From NCBI RefSeq assembly GCF_011762185.1, contig NZ_JAASQJ010000003.1:62001-126000 (forward strand): 64,000 nucleotides of DNA, given 5' to 3'. This DNA is from Dyadobacter arcticus. Lineage in GTDB: Bacteria > Bacteroidota > Bacteroidia > Cytophagales > Spirosomataceae. The notes beneath the pieces are model-generated. The model worked only from the letters and a program-made list of their open reading frames with translations, searched no databases and was not told the origin of the DNA. The position numbers and the translations under genes are program-made. Position 1 is the stretch's first letter, and every line of letters starts with the position of its first letter. Below are positions 17,427 to 26,685 of the stretch, piece after piece.

Positions 17427-18191
17427 TCATTTACCCTTCAGAAAATCGTAATTGAATTTCAAATGGCGATATAAGTGCCTGGATAAAGAAACAAGTGGAT
17501 TTTCTGTTTCCCTCCAGAAGTTTCTGCGTACCGTGCTAGGCTCTAACGAGGAGTTGATCTGATCGAACAATGTAGTATACGCTTCGAAAAACAATCCTTT
17601 TCCTTTGTTTTTGAGCACCGACATCATCATTTGATATTCAGTAACTTCCACTTTCAGGCCTTCAGGATATCGTCCGAAACGCTCAAAAAAGGTACTCCGC
17701 CTCAAATGGGGATGATCGCTATAATAATAGAACTTCTTATATCCCGGATTAAGCAATTTGAATTCCATATCCGAAAATCCGCGTTTGTAGGGTTTCAAAT
17801 ACGGATATTTGAAGTACGCGTAAAAACGGACAAAATCCAGCTCTTTTCTGTCCTTCATGAAGCCGAGGGCATGGACCAGGTTTTGCGGAAAAATGAGCTG
17901 CGGCACAAAATCTTCCTGAACATATAATGTGTAAGGGGTTTTTACCGCGTCCTGGCCCTTATTAATGTTATTACCCAATCCTTTATTTTTAGGAGTGGTA
18001 ACCAGATTAAATTTATAGGTGCCTTTCAGCCCATTGATGTAGTCAACGTGCTCTTGCTTACTTCCATCATCGGACACCACAATGTCGCCGAAACTACATC
18101 CGAGATCGCTAAAATTTTTCAGCAATCTCTCCAGTGAAGTACTTCTGTTATAATGGGTTACGAGTAATGTTATCTCATCAAAACTGTGCAT
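17427..18191 (-). CDS. Family 2 glycosyltransferase
   Basis: 254 residues with a GT-A N-terminus (ITLLVTHYNRSTSLERLL, then IVVSDDGSKQEH) and the acidic YVQEDFVP at the metal site. It is soluble and slightly short for the family. Part of the minus-strand EPS operon, 12 bases behind the GT8-like gene. Confidence 0.83.
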   Translation of the reverse strand: MHSFDEITLLVTHYNRSTSLERLLKNFSDLGCSFGDIVVSDDGSKQEHVDYINGLKGTYKFNLVTTPKNKGLGNNINKGQDAVKTPYTLYVQEDFVPQLIFPQNLVHALGFMKDRKELDFVRFYAYFKYPYLKPYKRGFSDMEFKLLNPGYKKFYYYSDHPHLRRSTFFERFGRYPEGLKVEVTEYQMMMSVLKNKGKGLFFEAYTTLFDQINSSLEPSTVRRNFWRETENPLVSLSRHLYRHLKFNYDFLKGK

Positions 18192-18203
18192 ATCCGCGAG
18201 GAT

Positions 18204-19094
18204 CTATTTAAGGTATCCTGAAACAATTTTTCTCAATTTGTTGTAAGCTTTCCGGCTCAGCCTAACCCAGTCTGGAACAGGTTGGTGGTCTTTCCAAGGC
18301 GTCATCCGCAGGTATTTGTAAAATTCTTCCTTATATGCGAGGTTGCAGTTGTAGGATTTGAAAATGGGCTTAATGTCCAGATAGTGAATGATATATGGAT
18401 CCTTGACGTCCAGAATGGCATAGCTGTTCCAGCGCTCGTCTAAAATCACCCATTGGTTTACCAGTACCACGTTTAGTCCGTATTGATCCGGGAAGCTTGC
18501 CCAGGAGAGATTGTCGAAAATGCATTTAAGTATCTTGGTGGAAAAGTCACCCTCTCTCCATTTAATGGGATCAACCAGGAGCAAGCCTGCATTAAAGTAT
18601 GGAGTTTGCGGGTCAAAGCCCAGTTCCTTATAGTTGGGGACGCCTCCCCATTCGCTGCTGACAACTTTTGCGAGATCGGCAACTGCCCCAAAAAGCTTAT
18701 CTTCAAGGTCAGTATGCCATAATTTTGAAATCTCTTCCACTACGATCATATCCACGTCCAGGTATAAAAATCTTTCAGTGTCCTGTGGAATGATATATGG
18801 ACCAAACAAGCGGAGATAGCTGGTGATCGGGAATGCAGATTTGTCGACTGGTATTTTGACATTCGGAGGGATAACTTCCTGGGATTTGCACCAGTACATG
18901 GTCGTCATTTCCGGATTGCTTGAAGCCTGTACCTTTTTCTTGTTTGACTCTGAAACCCCGTCGTCGATGATATAGAGGTCAATTTTTTCAGGGGTTTTGT
19001 GATTAACCTCGATGGATTTGATTAATGCCCCCAGCAAAATCACATAGTGATTGTCAGTGGCAACAATAATGGTAATTTTGTCTTTAATGCTCAT
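18204..19094 (-). CDS. Family 8 glycosyltransferase
   Basis: 296 residues. Clear GT8 features: IIVATDNHYVI at the start, the DxD metal site in FLYLDVDMIV, FNAGLLLVDPIKWR, and DQYGLNVVL, then a basic C-terminus. These retaining enzymes move glucose or galactose from UDP donors, as in LPS core synthesis. It follows the acyltransferase in the minus-strand operon. Confidence 0.9.
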   Translation of the reverse strand: MSIKDKITIIVATDNHYVILLGALIKSIEVNHKTPEKIDLYIIDDGVSESNKKKVQASSNPEMTTMYWCKSQEVIPPNVKIPVDKSAFPITSYLRLFGPYIIPQDTERFLYLDVDMIVVEEISKLWHTDLEDKLFGAVADLAKVVSSEWGGVPNYKELGFDPQTPYFNAGLLLVDPIKWREGDFSTKILKCIFDNLSWASFPDQYGLNVVLVNQWVILDERWNSYAILDVKDPYIIHYLDIKPIFKSYNCNLAYKEEFYKYLRMTPWKDHQPVPDWVRLSRKAYNKLRKIVSGYLK

Positions 19095-19123
19095 ATAAAG
19101 GTAGTTATGACTTATTTTGACTG

Positions 19124-20257
19124 TTACGGAGTTTTTAATTCAGGTTTTTGGTCGATTACTTCGACACGTGTTCTGGGTTTCGATTTGTATGCAAATCGCA
19201 TTTCAATGTATTTGTAAGTCCCTGCCGAGAAAATATAGATGATTAAAAAGTTGACTATAAAAAGATAGGAATAGGCCGTCTCAGGAAATTTCAATATCCG
19301 GATGAAAACCACATTGAAAATGCTGATCATCAGCGCGTGACTCATGTAAATGGAATAGGAGTACTTACCAAGGTTTTGCAGCAATTTGATATTCTTGATG
19401 GAACGGGATATAATTCCCCTTTCGAAGGCAAAAATATAGATACTGGCAAAAAATAAGGCTTCATATACAAACCCGATATCTTTCAAGCTTTGCCCATTGC
19501 AGATCAGGACAATGATCGCTATCACGGCGAGAATTTCAGCAGCGGTGAACCAGGACGAATGGGTTAATGAAAATGTGCTGTAACTCAGCCTGAAAATATT
19601 GACGCAGATTGCACCCAGAAAAAAACCGACGATCCCTCTGAGGAAACCGTAATCGAATGTGAAATCGATCTTGAAACCATTTTGAATGGATATTAATGCT
19701 CCCGCAGCAACCAGTACCATTAGGAAGTAAATCCAGTTTTTCGCCCTATCCGCTCGCAGTACGAAAATGGTAAGGGTAAGTGCGGCGAAAATAATGTAAG
19801 CAATCATTTCTGCACTGATAGACCAGCTTGGAATATTCCAGCTTACATCTTTAGGATCAAATATGGGTGTGGAGTTGAGTAAGAAAAGGGATGTAATGAA
19901 GGTGAAGATATTATTATCCGGATCATTTGGGTTGTTGACTTTTACAAAGGTTGTCAACATGTTTTTGGCAAACTCTACCGCAACGAACAGGATCAGCATG
20001 AATAAATGCAATGGATAGATCCTGAGAAACCGTTTTTTAAGAAACAACTTTACCTCGTCGATCGTCGAGATCGCCTGGTAACTGTATGCGATGACAAAAC
20101 CGCTGAGCACGAAGAAAAAGTCGACGAACATATCCGCATTGGCGACAAAGCTGTTGTTGATGACAGGCGTTTTTGCAAAAGGGCTCAGGTGATACAAGAA
20201 TACAAGCGATGCAAACAGTCCCCGAAAAATATCCAGTACTTCAAACCGATGTTTCAT
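19124..20257 (-). CDS. Acyltransferase family 3 membrane protein
   Basis: 377 residues with about 10 membrane helices. The N-terminal signature of this family is present (FEVLDIFRGLFASLVFLYHL, with the conserved Arg and His, then DFFFVLSGFVI). It likely O-acetylates or otherwise acylates the sugar polymer across the inner membrane. The start is one base from the stop of the HATPase gene, which joins the signalling module to the biosynthetic genes in one transcript. Confidence 0.9.
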   Translation of the reverse strand: MKHRFEVLDIFRGLFASLVFLYHLSPFAKTPVINNSFVANADMFVDFFFVLSGFVIAYSYQAISTIDEVKLFLKKRFLRIYPLHLFMLILFVAVEFAKNMLTTFVKVNNPNDPDNNIFTFITSLFLLNSTPIFDPKDVSWNIPSWSISAEMIAYIIFAALTLTIFVLRADRAKNWIYFLMVLVAAGALISIQNGFKIDFTFDYGFLRGIVGFFLGAICVNIFRLSYSTFSLTHSSWFTAAEILAVIAIIVLICNGQSLKDIGFVYEALFFASIYIFAFERGIISRSIKNIKLLQNLGKYSYSIYMSHALMISIFNVVFIRILKFPETAYSYLFIVNFLIIYIFSAGTYKYIEMRFAYKSKPRTRVEVIDQKPELKTP

Positions 20258-20258
20258 A

Positions 20259-20831
20259 TCAGATTGCTTGCAGGTTAAACGTACTCAAAAACCGGTTTGT
20301 AGCAGATTCAGGCTCATAATGATATTCGAATGTGTCCGATGCTTTCGTCAAAATCAATAACCCAAAATGTTCGTTGGTATCCTTCAATAGTGCTGGCATT
20401 GCCGGATCGCCAATTTCCTGAATATAAAAAATAACGTGGTTGGCATCATCTGCCACCGCCCAAAGAGATTCGCTTCCGTTATGCGATACCTGAATTTTTT
20501 TTGGAAAAGATGCACTTTCAAGCGGCCAGACAATTTTTTTATCCTCATCACACCTATGGAGTGATAGCGGATTGCCGTTGTCTTTTTTCTCAAAAAGCAG
20601 TTGCGTTGCATTCATTCTGATCGTCAATAGACACTCTTCCACATCCGAATGTTTTATGGCATTGGTAAGCATTTCCGTAATCACCCATTTGGTGCGAGTG
20701 ATGACGCCTAATCCAATGTTATTGCCTGCCGCACTTTGCTCGATATGGGCAATGCAAAGATTGACTTTATCTGAAACTGCTTCCAGGTCGCATTTAAAAA
20801 TCGTTTCAAATCTATCGCTGTACCCGTTCAT
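20259..20831 (-). CDS. HATPase domain protein, RsbW/SpoIIAB-like anti-sigma kinase candidate
   Basis: 190 residues with a GHKL ATP-binding fold: N box TEMLTNAIKHS with E53 and N57, G1 box KDNG with D84. There is no membrane helix and no dimerisation/His domain, as in serine kinases of partner-switching systems. The last third diverges from RsbW. Start overlaps the STAS gene by 4 bases. It probably phosphorylates the adjacent STAS protein, whose free form would then hold or release a target. No sigma factor lies in the operon, so the target is unknown. Confidence 0.8.
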   Translation of the reverse strand: MNGYSDRFETIFKCDLEAVSDKVNLCIAHIEQSAAGNNIGLGVITRTKWVITEMLTNAIKHSDVEECLLTIRMNATQLLFEKKDNGNPLSLHRCDEDKKIVWPLESASFPKKIQVSHNGSESLWAVADDANHVIFYIQEIGDPAMPALLKDTNEHFGLLILTKASDTFEYHYEPESATNRFLSTFNLQAI

Positions 20832-21172
20832 GCGTTGTTTAATGTTGCTGTCGCCTCGTCATAGTCTTTAAAAATTTTAAAGACCTTGTCCATTCTGATC
20901 AGTGTCAGAAGGTTATGCACATCAGGTTTTAGAGAAACAAGATAGATATCGATATTCCTGGGCAGCGCATATTTGAGTGCCACCACCAAGCTTCCCAGGA
21001 AAGAGCTGTCGATGTAATTTACGTTTTCAAAGCTCACGATAATGAGCCTCGCACCCTGTACCATCAGGCTGATCATTTCCTCTTTAAATGGGTCTGAATT
21101 GGCTAGGCTGGCCTCAACGGGTAAGATGGTTGCCATTACAACCCGGTTTGTTTCGCGCGTTTTTAAGATCAT
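20828..21172 (-). CDS. STAS domain protein, RsbV/SpoIIAA-like antagonist
   Basis: 114 residues forming one STAS domain. The phosphorylation motif is VNYIDSSFLG, with S56 directly after D55 as in RsbV-like proteins. The Gly that usually follows the Ser pair is replaced by Phe. It lies between the PP2C gene (5 bases upstream) and the HATPase gene (4-base overlap), giving the standard phosphatase-antagonist-kinase order. Confidence 0.87.
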   Translation of the reverse strand: MILKTRETNRVVMATILPVEASLANSDPFKEEMISLMVQGARLIIVSFENVNYIDSSFLGSLVVALKYALPRNIDIYLVSLKPDVHNLLTLIRMDKVFKIFKDYDEATATLNNA

Positions 21173-21177
21173 GAGGG

Positions 21178-22335
21178 TTAAATTTTTTCAATAAATATGA
21201 TACTTGCATCGTCCATTTGATTGCTATCATCAATGCGGTCCAACACTTGTGTTTGAATCAGGTCAAAGCTTTCAGGTTGACTTAAATACGGACTGATTTT
21301 CTCAACAAAAAATGGATAATCACTCTTTTTGGACCCATTGGAAGGAATGTCGATCATTCCATCTGTAAAAATGACGAGACTATCGCCTGTTAGCATTTGA
21401 ATGGTCTGTTTATCATAAAAACCATCTTCCAGCAATCCGAGCAGCAAGCCCGAAGATTGGACTGTTGTAATTCTCTTATCGCTGAACCTGAAATTGATCA
21501 GCGGTAAATCGCCTGCACCGGTATAATGTACAGCGCCGGTCTGGCTGTCGAGCAGGAGAAGTGAAAGACTTGAAAGGATATTTTGAAGACTTTCATCGAG
21601 ACAAATCAGTTTATTGATCTTTTGGGTAATGGTATCAAGACCAAAATCATTATCAAGGACGCAAAACCGGATCGCCGCGCGGATGTAGCTTAGAAAACCA
21701 AACGTAAAAAACCAGGCTTTCCACTTCTTTCCCATGATATCGCCCAGGAATGCAAAACAAAACCGGCCGTCGACCTGAACAAAATCCAGAAAATCGCCCC
21801 CAGGATATCCCCGGTAACCTTTATGCCAGAAATGGATCCGAAAGCCGGGCACTTCGGGAGCTTTGACGGGAATGGACTTTACATTCAATGTATCCGCCGC
21901 AATTTTCAGCTCCCGGACGGATCTTGTATGCTCATTTTGTAAGGATCTGATAATGTTATTTAGCTTGGAAATGATAACAGGAATAGGTGTTTCCTTATTT
22001 ATAAAATCCAGCGCGGACATGCTTAAACCTTCCAGTACCAGGGAATTATCTGTAAAAGATGTTAGGAAAACAAAGGGAATGTCACTGATAATTGGGTTCA
22101 TTAAAACGGCCTGCCGAAAATCAAAACCGTTCATTTCAGGCATATCGTAATCGGAGAGGATCAAGTCGGGTGTTTCAGTGACTAACATTTCCAATGCATC
22201 CGACGCAGATTCGCAAAGAACGCACTGGTAGCCCGCCCGGATCAGGGCAGCTTCCACAACTTTGCTGAATAACCGGCTGTCTTCAACCAAAAGTATTTTT
22301 TTGACAGCCGCAGGGGCTTCGGAAAATGCGATCAT
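21178..22335 (-). CDS. Receiver-PP2C (SpoIIE/RsbU-type) phosphatase
   Basis: 385 residues. N-terminal receiver (residues 11-130) with acidic VEDS, phosphoacceptor D62 in SDYDMPEMNG and a Lys in FINKETP. A short linker leads to a SpoIIE-type Ser/Thr phosphatase domain (about 175-385) with the metal-binding motifs GGDFLDF, LGDIMG, FTDGMID and DDAS. The loop that usually reads GHG is GKKWKAW. It should dephosphorylate the STAS partner when the receiver is phosphorylated. Overlaps the upstream membrane gene by 4 bases. Confidence 0.9.
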   Translation of the reverse strand: MIAFSEAPAAVKKILLVEDSRLFSKVVEAALIRAGYQCVLCESASDALEMLVTETPDLILSDYDMPEMNGFDFRQAVLMNPIISDIPFVFLTSFTDNSLVLEGLSMSALDFINKETPIPVIISKLNNIIRSLQNEHTRSVRELKIAADTLNVKSIPVKAPEVPGFRIHFWHKGYRGYPGGDFLDFVQVDGRFCFAFLGDIMGKKWKAWFFTFGFLSYIRAAIRFCVLDNDFGLDTITQKINKLICLDESLQNILSSLSLLLLDSQTGAVHYTGAGDLPLINFRFSDKRITTVQSSGLLLGLLEDGFYDKQTIQMLTGDSLVIFTDGMIDIPSNGSKKSDYPFFVEKISPYLSQPESFDLIQTQVLDRIDDSNQMDDASIIFIEKI

Positions 22336-22880
22336 TTCTTTTTGAAGTTTAGCACAAGCAAAAGCACACCGCCAAAAATGATCATCAATGAAAAAAGGTC
22401 CATAACCGTGACGCCGTCGTTGCTATTGAAATAATAAACTGTGAAAATTTCAAAGCTAGGTGGAGCAGGCATGATGATCATGGCCAGTCCTGCGACGACC
22501 AGCAACACGGCCAGGATAAGCATAATGCCTTTCTGTAAAGCACCGGTTTTGGCTTGTTCATTTCCTATATTGCTATCAATCCGGTTTTCAGCGAGCAGCT
22601 TTTCAAGGCCTTCCAGCAATTCTTCCCTGGATAGATTGTTATCCCCATCCAGCATTTGAAAGGGTGCTATTTTTTTCTGGGTTAAGGCAGACTTACGGAA
22701 AGCTTCCGCGATTTGCTGTTGGTAAAGACGGGATGAATTGCTATCCACCACCGAGATACTGATGAGCTCAATCAATTCCCGTACTTTGTCGGATAGTATG
22801 TTTTTTTCAGGGCTGTTTTTTGAAAATTGACTGACTCGATTGTCCAAAACCTTATTAATGTTCAGAGATGATATTTTCAC
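22332..22880 (-). CDS. Small membrane protein heading the partner-switch/EPS operon
   Basis: 182 residues, no recognised family. The first 110 are soluble and helical with an acidic patch (DGDNNLSREELLEGLEKLL); two membrane helices follow at about 112-134 and 150-178. It overlaps the receiver-phosphatase by 4 bases and is first in the operon, so it may anchor or modulate the phosphatase at the membrane. This role is inferred only from position and topology. Confidence 0.75.
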   Translation of the reverse strand: MKISSLNINKVLDNRVSQFSKNSPEKNILSDKVRELIELISISVVDSNSSRLYQQQIAEAFRKSALTQKKIAPFQMLDGDNNLSREELLEGLEKLLAENRIDSNIGNEQAKTGALQKGIMLILAVLLVVAGLAMIIMPAPPSFEIFTVYYFNSNDGVTVMDLFSLMIIFGGVLLLVLNFKKK

Positions 22881-23065
22881 TTTGCCAACATTTAATTAGA
22901 TTTTAACGGACTGTTGAGGCAATTTTTGGATACTACGGACAAAATCGGGTGCTTAAACCTACATTTTTCTTAAAGCTATATTTTTATTCTTATTTTTGAA
23001 ATAGTTCTACAATTCTACTATAATATTCCTTCATTCAGACCGTTTCCAGAAGTCATTTTTCCAGA

Positions 23066-23983
23066 ATGAAAAAAGTTTCCATTGTGACGGTCAATTTCAA
23101 TCAACCCCAGGTTACAGAGGACTTGTTAAGGTCGCTACAAGAGGTCAATAACTACCCTAATGTCGAAATAATCGTCGTGGACAATGGTAGTACGGTCAAC
23201 CATGTACGAGATTGGCAAAGGAAATATCCAGAAATTATTTTTGTTAGGTCGGAAAAAAATACTGGTTTTGCAGGGGGGAATAATATTGGGATCGGTTATG
23301 CAACCGGTGAATATTTATTTCTGATCAATAACGACACCGAGGTTACAGCCGAACTAGTTGGAAGGCTGGTTTTAGACATGGAAAGTAATTGTAAGATCGG
23401 AATAATATCTCCTAAAATCCATTATTTCGATCATCCAGGTATGCTGCAATACACTGGCTACACACCTATGAATTATTACACGGCTCGAAATGCGTCTATC
23501 GGACAGTTTGAGCAGGACAAAGGACAATACGATTCATTGAGTGGAGTAACCGGCTATGCGCATGGGGCAGCGATGATGATCCGGCGGGAAGCGCTGGAAA
23601 AAGCCGGCATGATGTCGGAAAACTATTTTCTGTATTACGAAGAGCTGGACTGGTGTGAACGGATCAGAAAAGCGGGCTACGAAATCCATGTAGACCTAAA
23701 TGCATTGATTTATCATAAAGAATCTGTGTCAGTGGGCAAAAGGTCCGCATTAAAGGAATATTTTATGAACCGCAACCGGATCCTTTTTATCCGGAAAAAT
23801 GCGCCCGGCTTCACTTTTTTTATTTTCTGCTGCTATTTTTTTGCGACGGTGGTCCCGAGAAATCTATTACAATACATGAAGAATAGGGAGTTTAGCTTCA
23901 TTCCCGTTTTTCTCAAATCAATCTCCTGGCATTTTACCAATAAACCGGATAGCGACAACCTGGGCTACCGGATGACCCGTTAA
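23066..23983 (+). CDS. Family 2 glycosyltransferase, rhamnosyltransferase-like
   Basis: 305 residues, GT-A fold with IVTVNFNQPQVTEDLL, VVDNGST, NTGFAGGNNIGI and the metal site INNDTEV, the pattern of WbbL/rhamnosyl transferases. A hydrophobic stretch (FTFFIFCCYFFATVVP) near residue 250 may associate with the membrane. The upstream region contains TATTTTTG at 22991-22998, matching the -7 element, without a clear -33. Confidence 0.88.
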   Translation: MKKVSIVTVNFNQPQVTEDLLRSLQEVNNYPNVEIIVVDNGSTVNHVRDWQRKYPEIIFVRSEKNTGFAGGNNIGIGYATGEYLFLINNDTEVTAELVGRLVLDMESNCKIGIISPKIHYFDHPGMLQYTGYTPMNYYTARNASIGQFEQDKGQYDSLSGVTGYAHGAAMMIRREALEKAGMMSENYFLYYEELDWCERIRKAGYEIHVDLNALIYHKESVSVGKRSALKEYFMNRNRILFIRKNAPGFTFFIFCCYFFATVVPRNLLQYMKNREFSFIPVFLKSISWHFTNKPDSDNLGYRMTR

Positions 23984-23985
23984 TC

Positions 23986-25158
23986 ATGGAAATACTCTTC
24001 TGGCTCAGTTTGTTTGTCGTATTTTATACATTCCTTGGATATGGGATCGTACTCTATGTGCTGGTGCGAATAAGGCGAGCTCTAAAAGGCAGGAGATTGG
24101 CCCCAGGTGTGGATCAGGAATTTCCAACATTGACGCTAATCATTGCTGCGTATAATGAGGAAGGTATCATTGAAGAGAAGATTAAAAACACATTGGAATT
24201 ATCTTATCCTGCTGGAAAACTGAAACTTATCTTTATTACCGACGGCTCATCAGACCGTACACCGCAGATTGTAAGTGCCTACAAGCAGATCAAACTCATG
24301 CATACGCCTGCTCGCAGCGGAAAAATTCTTGCGGTGCATCGGGCCATGCACGAGGTGGACAGTGAGGTGGTGGTTTACACCGACGCAAACACATTTTTGA
24401 ACCGGGAAGCGTTATTGCTCATTGCACGACATTACGCGGATCCAACGGTAGGGGCGGTTTCGGGAGAAAAAAGGGTAATGCAGGATGTTGTTTCCGATGC
24501 GACTGCGGGTGAGGGTTTCTACTGGAAATATGAGTCCACACTAAAAAAGTGGGATTCTGAGCTCTATTCGGTGGTTGGGGCTGCGGGAGAGTTGTTCAGC
24601 GTACGTCGTTCGTTATATAAAGAAGTGGAACCTGACACAATCCTTGACGATTTTATGATCTCCATGCGTATTGCTCAGCAGGGTTACCGCATTATCTATG
24701 AGCCTGATGCCTACGCGTCGGAGTTATCTTCTGAAAACATTCAGGAAGAATTGAAACGAAAAGTCAGGATTGCGGCAGGAGGGATCCAATCCATTTTGCG
24801 TCTTCCAGCATTACTGAACCCGTTTAATCATCCAATGCTTTCATTCCAATACATCAGTCATAGGGTGTTGCGCTGGACTATTACCCCCTTTTTGATGATT
24901 CTCGCACTGATTCTGAACATTTTGATTGTTGCGAGGGGAGGAGGGTGGTTCTATGGACTCATATTGGCTGCTCAGTTTTCTTTTTATACCCTGGCATTGG
25001 CTGGCTGGATTCTGGAAACGCGGAAAATAAAAGTGAAAGCACTATTTGTCCCTTATTATTTCTGCGTCATGAATTATGCTGTAATCGCGGGGATCCGCAG
25101 ATATATCAAAGGATCGCAAAGTGCAGCCTGGGATAAGGCAAAAAGAAAAAGCGCATAG
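23986..25158 (+). CDS. Family 2 glycosyltransferase, membrane-anchored
   Basis: 390 residues: N-terminal membrane helix, GT-A domain (LTLIIAAYNEE, ITDGSSD, YTDANTF, ILDDF), a KRKVRIAAGG segment at the position of QxxRW, and about three C-terminal membrane helices. Two bases separate it from the preceding glycosyltransferase, so the pair forms an operon. Confidence 0.88.
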   Translation: MEILFWLSLFVVFYTFLGYGIVLYVLVRIRRALKGRRLAPGVDQEFPTLTLIIAAYNEEGIIEEKIKNTLELSYPAGKLKLIFITDGSSDRTPQIVSAYKQIKLMHTPARSGKILAVHRAMHEVDSEVVVYTDANTFLNREALLLIARHYADPTVGAVSGEKRVMQDVVSDATAGEGFYWKYESTLKKWDSELYSVVGAAGELFSVRRSLYKEVEPDTILDDFMISMRIAQQGYRIIYEPDAYASELSSENIQEELKRKVRIAAGGIQSILRLPALLNPFNHPMLSFQYISHRVLRWTITPFLMILALILNILIVARGGGWFYGLILAAQFSFYTLALAGWILETRKIKVKALFVPYYFCVMNYAVIAGIRRYIKGSQSAAWDKAKRKSA

Positions 25159-25196
25159 TTTTGGGCTAAGCGCTCGTCAAAATCAATTTTATCACG

Positions 25197-25565
25197 TCAG
25201 ATCAATTTCAACCTTTCGGACTCTGTTTCGAGAATCGGGGTCATTGTATTCAGCTCATTTGAGATTTCCAGGTACATTTCCATTAAATCCTCAGCACTTG
25301 CATCATTCTTAATCGCCCGCTCCAGTGCATCCACCTTTGGACGGATTTTTGTGAGCCCGGTCATTGTAAAGGAAGGTTTCATGCCATGGACAATACTAGC
25401 TGCTTCTTTTTTGTTGTTCGCCAGCAGCGCATTGTGCAATAAAGTCCAACGGGGAAGAGAGTCGCTTAAAAAGGCATCAAAAATCATGTACAGGATTACC
25501 GGATCTTCGCCATAAGCCTGATCGATATATTCGGCATCCAGGGCAGGATTGAGTTCTAAAGCCAT
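25197..25565 (-). CDS. Stand-alone Hpt protein (canonical)
   Basis: 122 residues, helical. H60 and K63 in SIVHGMKPSFTMTG match the Hpt core exactly, with G70. Like the Hpt protein at 10568, it lies tail to tail with the end of a plus-strand glycosyltransferase run. It may pass phosphate to the receiver-PP2C protein or the receiver-only regulator. The complement of 25657-25664 reads TAGTTTTG, a possible -7 element, but no -33 is visible. Confidence 0.87.
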   Translation of the reverse strand: MALELNPALDAEYIDQAYGEDPVILYMIFDAFLSDSLPRWTLLHNALLANNKKEAASIVHGMKPSFTMTGLTKIRPKVDALERAIKNDASAEDLMEMYLEISNELNTMTPILETESERLKLI

Positions 25566-25669
25566 TGGTTTCTAGTTAAAAGTTTCTCAGCCGCAAGAGT
25601 CTGAAGTAATAAAGTACATGAGGTCCGGTCCTATTTCCAGCACCTTTCCAACTCTGCAAAACTATGCAA

Positions 25670-26683
25670 TTATTGATTTACTGGTTCTTTCACCTCCACA
25701 TTTGCGGGTTGTTTGGCTTCATCTTTTGCTTTTCTTTTGAAATAGCGACGGAACAAGAAATTTGATCTAAGCGCCTGCATATTTTCGTCCAATTTCTCTG
25801 TGCTCGTTTCCAGGTTTTTCAAAGTCCCTTTCAGGTTTGCCGCTGTGGCCTCATCATGCATTAAAACACCAAGCGGGCTTGTCGTATTAGAATTGAGGTC
25901 TGCACTAGCTGTTTTGAGGTTATTGACCATCACATTAGCAGAAGAAACGGTTTCGCTCAACTTTCCAATGGTACCTCTTAAGTCGCGCATGATAATGGTA
26001 TCCGTCGCAAAGTCATTGGCCAAGCCACCTTTTTGATTTAATTTTTCAGTGAAGCCGGATACAGAAGCGGTTAATGTTTGAGCATTTACAGCCGCTTTCT
26101 TCATCGCCGCCATCGTTTGATCCACATCGTTATATAGTGTCTTGTCATTTAGCAACATACCCACGGTACCTTTGCCTTCAAGGATATTTTTGCTGATGGT
26201 TTTGAATGCGCTGGTAATACCAAGCAGGTTTTTGTTATTTTCAGAAAGGACAGCAAGCATTTCCTCCGTACTTTCCATTTTTTCAACCAACAATACATCC
26301 CCATCCTCAATAGACGGCACTTTTTGCGTTCCGCCGTAAAGAACAATGATTTTGTTCCCAATTAATCCATCGGTGCTCACCTTGGCTTTGGCATTCTTCC
26401 TGATGAACTCCTGGGATTTTTCCTCAATATTTAACAACACTTCTACCCGGGAGTTTGTCAGGAAACGGATGGACTTTACAGTCCCGATCTTGACGCCGGA
26501 GTACCAGATATTGTTGCCTTGTTTCAATCCATTTACATCATCAAAGATTGTTTTGACGGTAATGGTGGAGGAAAATACTTTCTTCATACTTCCAATGGTA
26601 AGTATCCCGACGACAAAAATGATTATGCCGATTACGACGAAGAGACCTACGGTTATGGAGCGTTTTCTTGTTGATGTTTCCAT
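25670..26683 (-). CDS. mlaD: MlaD-like MCE family lipid transport protein
   Basis: 337 residues: one N-terminal membrane helix (about 10-32), an MCE domain (about 38-120, with VRSIRFL-type strand and GLIGNKIIVL), then a long coiled-coil region and a basic tail. It is the periplasmic substrate-binding part of a phospholipid ABC transporter that maintains outer membrane asymmetry. Two bases downstream of the ATPase gene. The symbol is assigned by family and context. Confidence 0.88.
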   Translation of the reverse strand: METSTRKRSITVGLFVVIGIIIFVVGILTIGSMKKVFSSTITVKTIFDDVNGLKQGNNIWYSGVKIGTVKSIRFLTNSRVEVLLNIEEKSQEFIRKNAKAKVSTDGLIGNKIIVLYGGTQKVPSIEDGDVLLVEKMESTEEMLAVLSENNKNLLGITSAFKTISKNILEGKGTVGMLLNDKTLYNDVDQTMAAMKKAAVNAQTLTASVSGFTEKLNQKGGLANDFATDTIIMRDLRGTIGKLSETVSSANVMVNNLKTASADLNSNTTSPLGVLMHDEATAANLKGTLKNLETSTEKLDENMQALRSNFLFRRYFKRKAKDEAKQPANVEVKEPVNQ

Positions 26684-26685
26684 TA

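Noticed and set aside
19165-19170. CACGTG core as a possible parS site
   Set aside because: The flanks do not match a parS-type 16-bp palindrome and the site is inside the acyltransferase gene, far from parAB.
22991-22998. TATTTTTG as promoter of the glycosyltransferase at 23066
   Set aside because: Only the -7 element is present; no TTG at 19-21 bases upstream, so it is not listed as a promoter.
25657-25664. TAGTTTTG (minus strand) as promoter of the second Hpt gene
   Set aside because: No -33 element at the right spacing and it overlaps the end of the mlaD gene.
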